From assembly GCA_937902055.1 (NCBI GenBank), contig CALGUJ010000230.1:1-6371 (forward strand): a DNA stretch of 6,371 nt, in the 5' to 3' direction. Under the pieces are notes generated by a model. The model did not search any database. It was given only the letters and a program-made list of their open reading frames with translations, and was not told the origin of the DNA. Shown piece after piece: positions 6,015 to 6,371 of the stretch. The position numbers were made by a program, and so were the translations under genes. Within the stretch, counting starts at the first letter, position 1. Each line of letters opens with the position of its first letter. This DNA is from an uncultured Pelolinea sp. GTDB lineage: Bacteria > Chloroflexota > Anaerolineae > Anaerolineales > Anaerolineaceae.

Positions 6015-6371
6015 AATACTGGCCTTTCACCAACTTGCGCGCTTCCTCCACGATATTTTCCACCTGCGGAACCGCGTGGTATTCCAGGTTGCGGTTGTAC
6101 GGGATGGGCATATCCAACCCGGCCAGGCGCCGCACCGGAGCGTCCAGGTAAGCGAAAGCCTCGCTTTCCTTGATCACCGCCGCCAGCTCGCCGCCGAAAC
6201 CGCCGGTCTTGACGGCTTCGTGCACGATCAGAGCTTTGCCGGTTTTGATCACCGAATCGACGATCGGTTTCTCGTCCAGCGGTTTGAGGGTGCGCGGATC
6301 GATGATCTCGATCTCAATGCCTTCCTTGGCTAATTGTTCGGCCGCCTGCTGCGCGCGCGAAACCATGATGG
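6013..6371 (-). CDS. 2-oxo acid dehydrogenase E1-beta subunit, C-terminal part (runs off right edge)
   Basis: This is the last 118 residues of the E1-beta subunit, which with E1-alpha forms the thiamine-diphosphate enzyme that decarboxylates a 2-oxo acid and acylates lipoyl-E2. The fragment is the transketolase C-terminal domain. It shows [49 protein letters not shown] and the C-terminal helix [15 protein letters not shown]. The frame stays open to the window edge through an Ile codon before the ATG at 6366. That ATG falls in the conserved strand that opens this domain, so it is internal and not the start. The full family length is about 325 residues. The E2 gene follows after 10 bases. E1-alpha would be expected just beyond the edge. 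Confidence 0.93.
   Translation of the reverse strand, partial: IMVSRAQQAAEQLAKEGIEIEIIDPRTLKPLDEKPIVDSVIKTGKALIVHEAVKTGGFGGELAAVIKESEAFAYLDAPVRRLAGLDMPIPYNRNLEYHAVPQVENIVEEARKLVKGQY

Noticed and set aside
5445..6333. Overlapping plus-strand open frames of 242 and 231 codons
   Set aside because: Both are antisense to the well-supported E2 and E1-beta genes, have low-complexity composition and lack convincing ribosome binding sites.
6013..6366. A stand-alone 117-residue protein starting at the ATG at 6366
   Set aside because: That Met lies inside the conserved start of the transketolase C-terminal domain and the frame stays open to the edge, so this is the end of a longer E1-beta gene.

Overview
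The window reads as a bacterial chromosomal segment with tightly packed genes. Every gap is under 100 bases, so there is no gene-free stretch to describe. Shine-Dalgarno sequences are clear throughout. Protein style, mixed ATG/GTG/TTG starts and moderate GC recall an anaerobic Chloroflexota (Anaerolineae-like) or similar environmental bacterium, but that is an impression and no taxonomic marker is present. There is no sign of a phage, insertion sequence, CRISPR array or RNA gene.

Right half (about 6371 down to 2346, all minus strand). Transcription enters from the right edge with the C-terminal third of the E1-beta subunit of a 2-oxo acid dehydrogenase complex. Next is a complete E2 acyltransferase with one lipoyl domain, two tandem E3-binding domains and a catalytic domain. 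Its stop codon overlaps the start of a PTS EIIA gene (ATGA). After a 97-base AT-rich gap with a promoter-like sequence come EIIB and EIIC. The A, B and C proteins are all of the galactitol (GAT) type. The unusual point is that a carbohydrate uptake system is wired, with translational coupling, to a pyruvate/2-oxo acid dehydrogenase operon. Each PTS cycle turns one PEP into pyruvate, and a pyruvate-type complex would turn that into acetyl-CoA, so the pairing makes metabolic sense. The actual substrates cannot be read from the sequence.

Middle (2345 to 1484, minus strand). A perfect 12-bp hairpin separates EIIC from a small one-helix membrane protein of unknown function and a single-domain cupin. 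These two are 15 bases apart if the preferred cupin start is used, and they could be a read-through tail of the PTS operon.

Left part. A SAM-dependent methyltransferase (701-1480, plus strand) converges on the cupin with only 3 bases between the stops. It diverges, across a 60-base gap, from a DinB-fold protein (131-640, minus strand). A short partial reading frame follows DinB and leaves the window at the left edge.
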